From: Brevibacterium aurantiacum
Lineage (GTDB): Bacteria > Actinomycetota > Actinomycetes > Actinomycetales > Brevibacteriaceae
Assembly: GCF_007558825.1 (NCBI RefSeq)
Contig: NZ_VLTK01000002.1
Coordinates: 310,001-374,000 of the forward strand
Direction of reading: 5' to 3'
DNA length: 64,000 nucleotides
Notes under the pieces: generated by a model
Databases searched by the model: none
Told to the model about the DNA's origin: nothing
The model's input: only the letters and a program-made list of their open reading frames with translations
Part shown: positions 62,971-64,000 of the stretch, in pieces
How the letters are laid out: each line of letters starts with the position of its first letter
Position numbering within the stretch: the stretch's first letter is position 1
Position numbers and translations under genes: made by a program

Positions 62971-63357
62971 TCAGCGGGCCGAGCCGATATCGCGGTCGCC
63001 CTCGTCGCCATCGAGCATTATCGTGACCTCCTCCACCCTGTCGAAGCGCCCATCCCGTGCCAGGGTCCCGAACAGGTAGACCTCTTGGACTACCTCGCCC
63101 CCGTCCTGCTTGATGATGTGAGCTATGTGACGATCGGCGTACCGGTCACCGTCCCGCAGCTCATCGCGGATGGTGATAGTCGCATTCGCGACGATCGTGC
63201 GGAGGTGCGCAATGTGCTGAACGAACCCGGCGCGGTCGTCCCACGTGCCATCGGTTCGTTGACGGTATGTGTCGGTGAAATGCCTGCGCACGGCCTCTTC
63301 CAGCGGCAGTTGACGCTCATTGAGCAGATCGTGCAGTGCTGCGGCGATGTCGGTCAT
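62971..63357 (-). CDS. SnoaL-like / NTF2-fold protein
   Basis: 128 residues. Typical cone-shaped NTF2 fold: LEEAVRRHFTDTYRQRTDGT, a central DDRAGFVQHIAHL and VVQEVYLFGTLARDGR. Polyketide-cyclase-like relatives act on small hydrophobic substrates; this one is not assignable. It is divergent from the MarR gene, which probably regulates it. Confidence 0.8.
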   Translation of the reverse strand: MTDIAAALHDLLNERQLPLEEAVRRHFTDTYRQRTDGTWDDRAGFVQHIAHLRTIVANATITIRDELRDGDRYADRHIAHIIKQDGGEVVQEVYLFGTLARDGRFDRVEEVTIMLDGDEGDRDIGSAR

Positions 63358-63375
63358 GTGGTCTCCTCTTCTTAG

Positions 63376-63428
63376 CTATGCTGGTTGCATAGGTAAATTT
63401 AGCACCCATCTGTGCAAGTTGCATAGAT
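63376..63428. promoter_or_regulatory. Two operator sites for the MarR-family regulator
   Basis: Two palindromes of one type: CTATGC-TGGTT-GCATAG (63376-63392) and ATCTGTGC-AAGTT-GCATAGAT (63408-63428). Half-site CTRTGC, spacer 5 bp, centre-to-centre 34 bp, in the intergenic region of the divergent SnoaL and MarR genes. Confidence 0.75.
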
Positions 63429-63519
63429 ATTTTGTGGATCTTGCGGTCGTTTCCTGCACCGGCGCAGAGGCCAGGGCGGGTGGCGACGGCGGTAGCCAGG
63501 TGGCACGAGGAGGCTGGAC

Positions 63520-63951
63520 ATGAATGACGAACGGGTGATTGCCGAGGCCCTTGGGAAGATTCTCGGGCGAGCTTTCAGAGGTCGTCTCTACTCTGATCTC
63601 ACGCACGGCATCGCGGAAGGGCTGAACGAGTCGACCTATCCGGTGCTCAGCGCGGTCGCTCGTGCCGATGGGTCGCCGTCGGCGCGTGATATCGCTCTCG
63701 AGGTGGGCACAGATCGATCGGTGGTGAGCAGACGCGCGGCGACACTGGCCGCCGCCGGACTGATTGACACTGTGGGCGGCCCAGATCGGAGGGCGGTCTA
63801 CTACGCGCTGACCAGCCTCGGGACAGAAGCCACAACGGTGATGAGGCGACGGTTGGACGCGGCCATTGCCGAGCACATAGGCGATTGGGCACAGGACGAC
63901 ATCTCTCGATTCGCCCGCTTGCTCACCACATTCAGCGAGAAGCCTCTGTAG
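63520..63951 (+). CDS. MarR-family transcription regulator
   Basis: 143 residues, AGGAGG six bases before the ATG. Winged HTH SARDIALEVGTDRSVVSRRA and wing LIDTVGGPDRRAVYYALTSLG. The divergent SnoaL-like gene and the paired palindromes suggest local, autoregulated control. Ligand unknown. The remaining 49 bases to the window end hold no feature I can support. Confidence 0.88.
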   Translation: MNDERVIAEALGKILGRAFRGRLYSDLTHGIAEGLNESTYPVLSAVARADGSPSARDIALEVGTDRSVVSRRAATLAAAGLIDTVGGPDRRAVYYALTSLGTEATTVMRRRLDAAIAEHIGDWAQDDISRFARLLTTFSEKPL

Positions 63952-64000
63952 CTGTACCGGGCAGATGCTTGAGCGCGACGTAGTCTCATGGAGTATGTCC

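Overview
The window is high-GC actinobacterial DNA. WhiB1, the MtrA-MtrB-LpqB signalling set, a mycothiol amidase (Mca), PdtaS and an NAD-specific glutamate dehydrogenase of the very large class all point to Actinomycetota. The gene set fits Micrococcales, and my best guess is a Brevibacterium-like organism; the genus is inferred from gene content and was not tested by any search. Gene order follows blocks I know from Mycobacterium tuberculosis: 6.4-21 kb resembles Rv3235 to Rv3246c, 30.7-40.4 kb has members of the Rv3219-Rv3303c neighbourhood, and 40.5-58.4 kb resembles Rv1080c to Rv1112. So most of the window is conserved chromosomal core.

Layout. 1-6.3 kb: a SpoIIM-family protein cut by the window edge, facing a tightly coupled DUF58-MoxR-DUF4350-DUF4129-membrane protein operon (cell-envelope chaperone/AAA type). 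6.4-12.4 kb: mtrA-mtrB-lpqB, comF-like gene and hpf, closed by a strong hairpin. 12.5-16.1 kb: a four-gene operon read leftwards with a NarL-type two-component system and a DUF418 membrane protein. 16.2-20.2 kb: YcaQ-like glycosylase and secA (GTG start). 20.2-25 kb: an unusual cluster (Rv3235-like, LysM, small HTH, SAF/CpaB-like, CpaE-like ATPase) that looks like orphan parts of a Tad/Flp pilus locus. 25-32.2 kb: glutamate dehydrogenase and the histidine kinase PdtaS. 32.2-36.9 kb: whiB1, gamma carbonic anhydrase, a cysteine-less LpdA-type flavoprotein and a YciI/ECF42 sigma pair with its own promoter. 36.9-40.4 kb: biotin carboxylase/BCCP, Maf and an SGNH hydrolase. 40.5-58.4 kb: AI-2E transporter, greA, mca, hemolysin III, short Z-prenyl synthase, PhoH2, fumC, beta-carbonic anhydrase, glpX, an ArsR/AHSA1 pair, xseAB, ispH, rmuC and ychF.

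From the stop codon of ychF onward the character changes. Between 58.35 and 61.1 kb there are six copies of a short repeat whose core matches the last codons of ychF (VEFRFNV-stop). The copies are spaced 0.5-0.8 kb apart, and each of the last four intervals holds one small accessory gene (VOC, TPR, DUF1801, GNAT) in either orientation. I interpret this as serial integration at the ychF 3' end, in a cassette-like array without a visible integrase. It is followed by TetR/SDR and SnoaL/MarR divergent pairs with clear operators. This array is the most interesting signal in the window.
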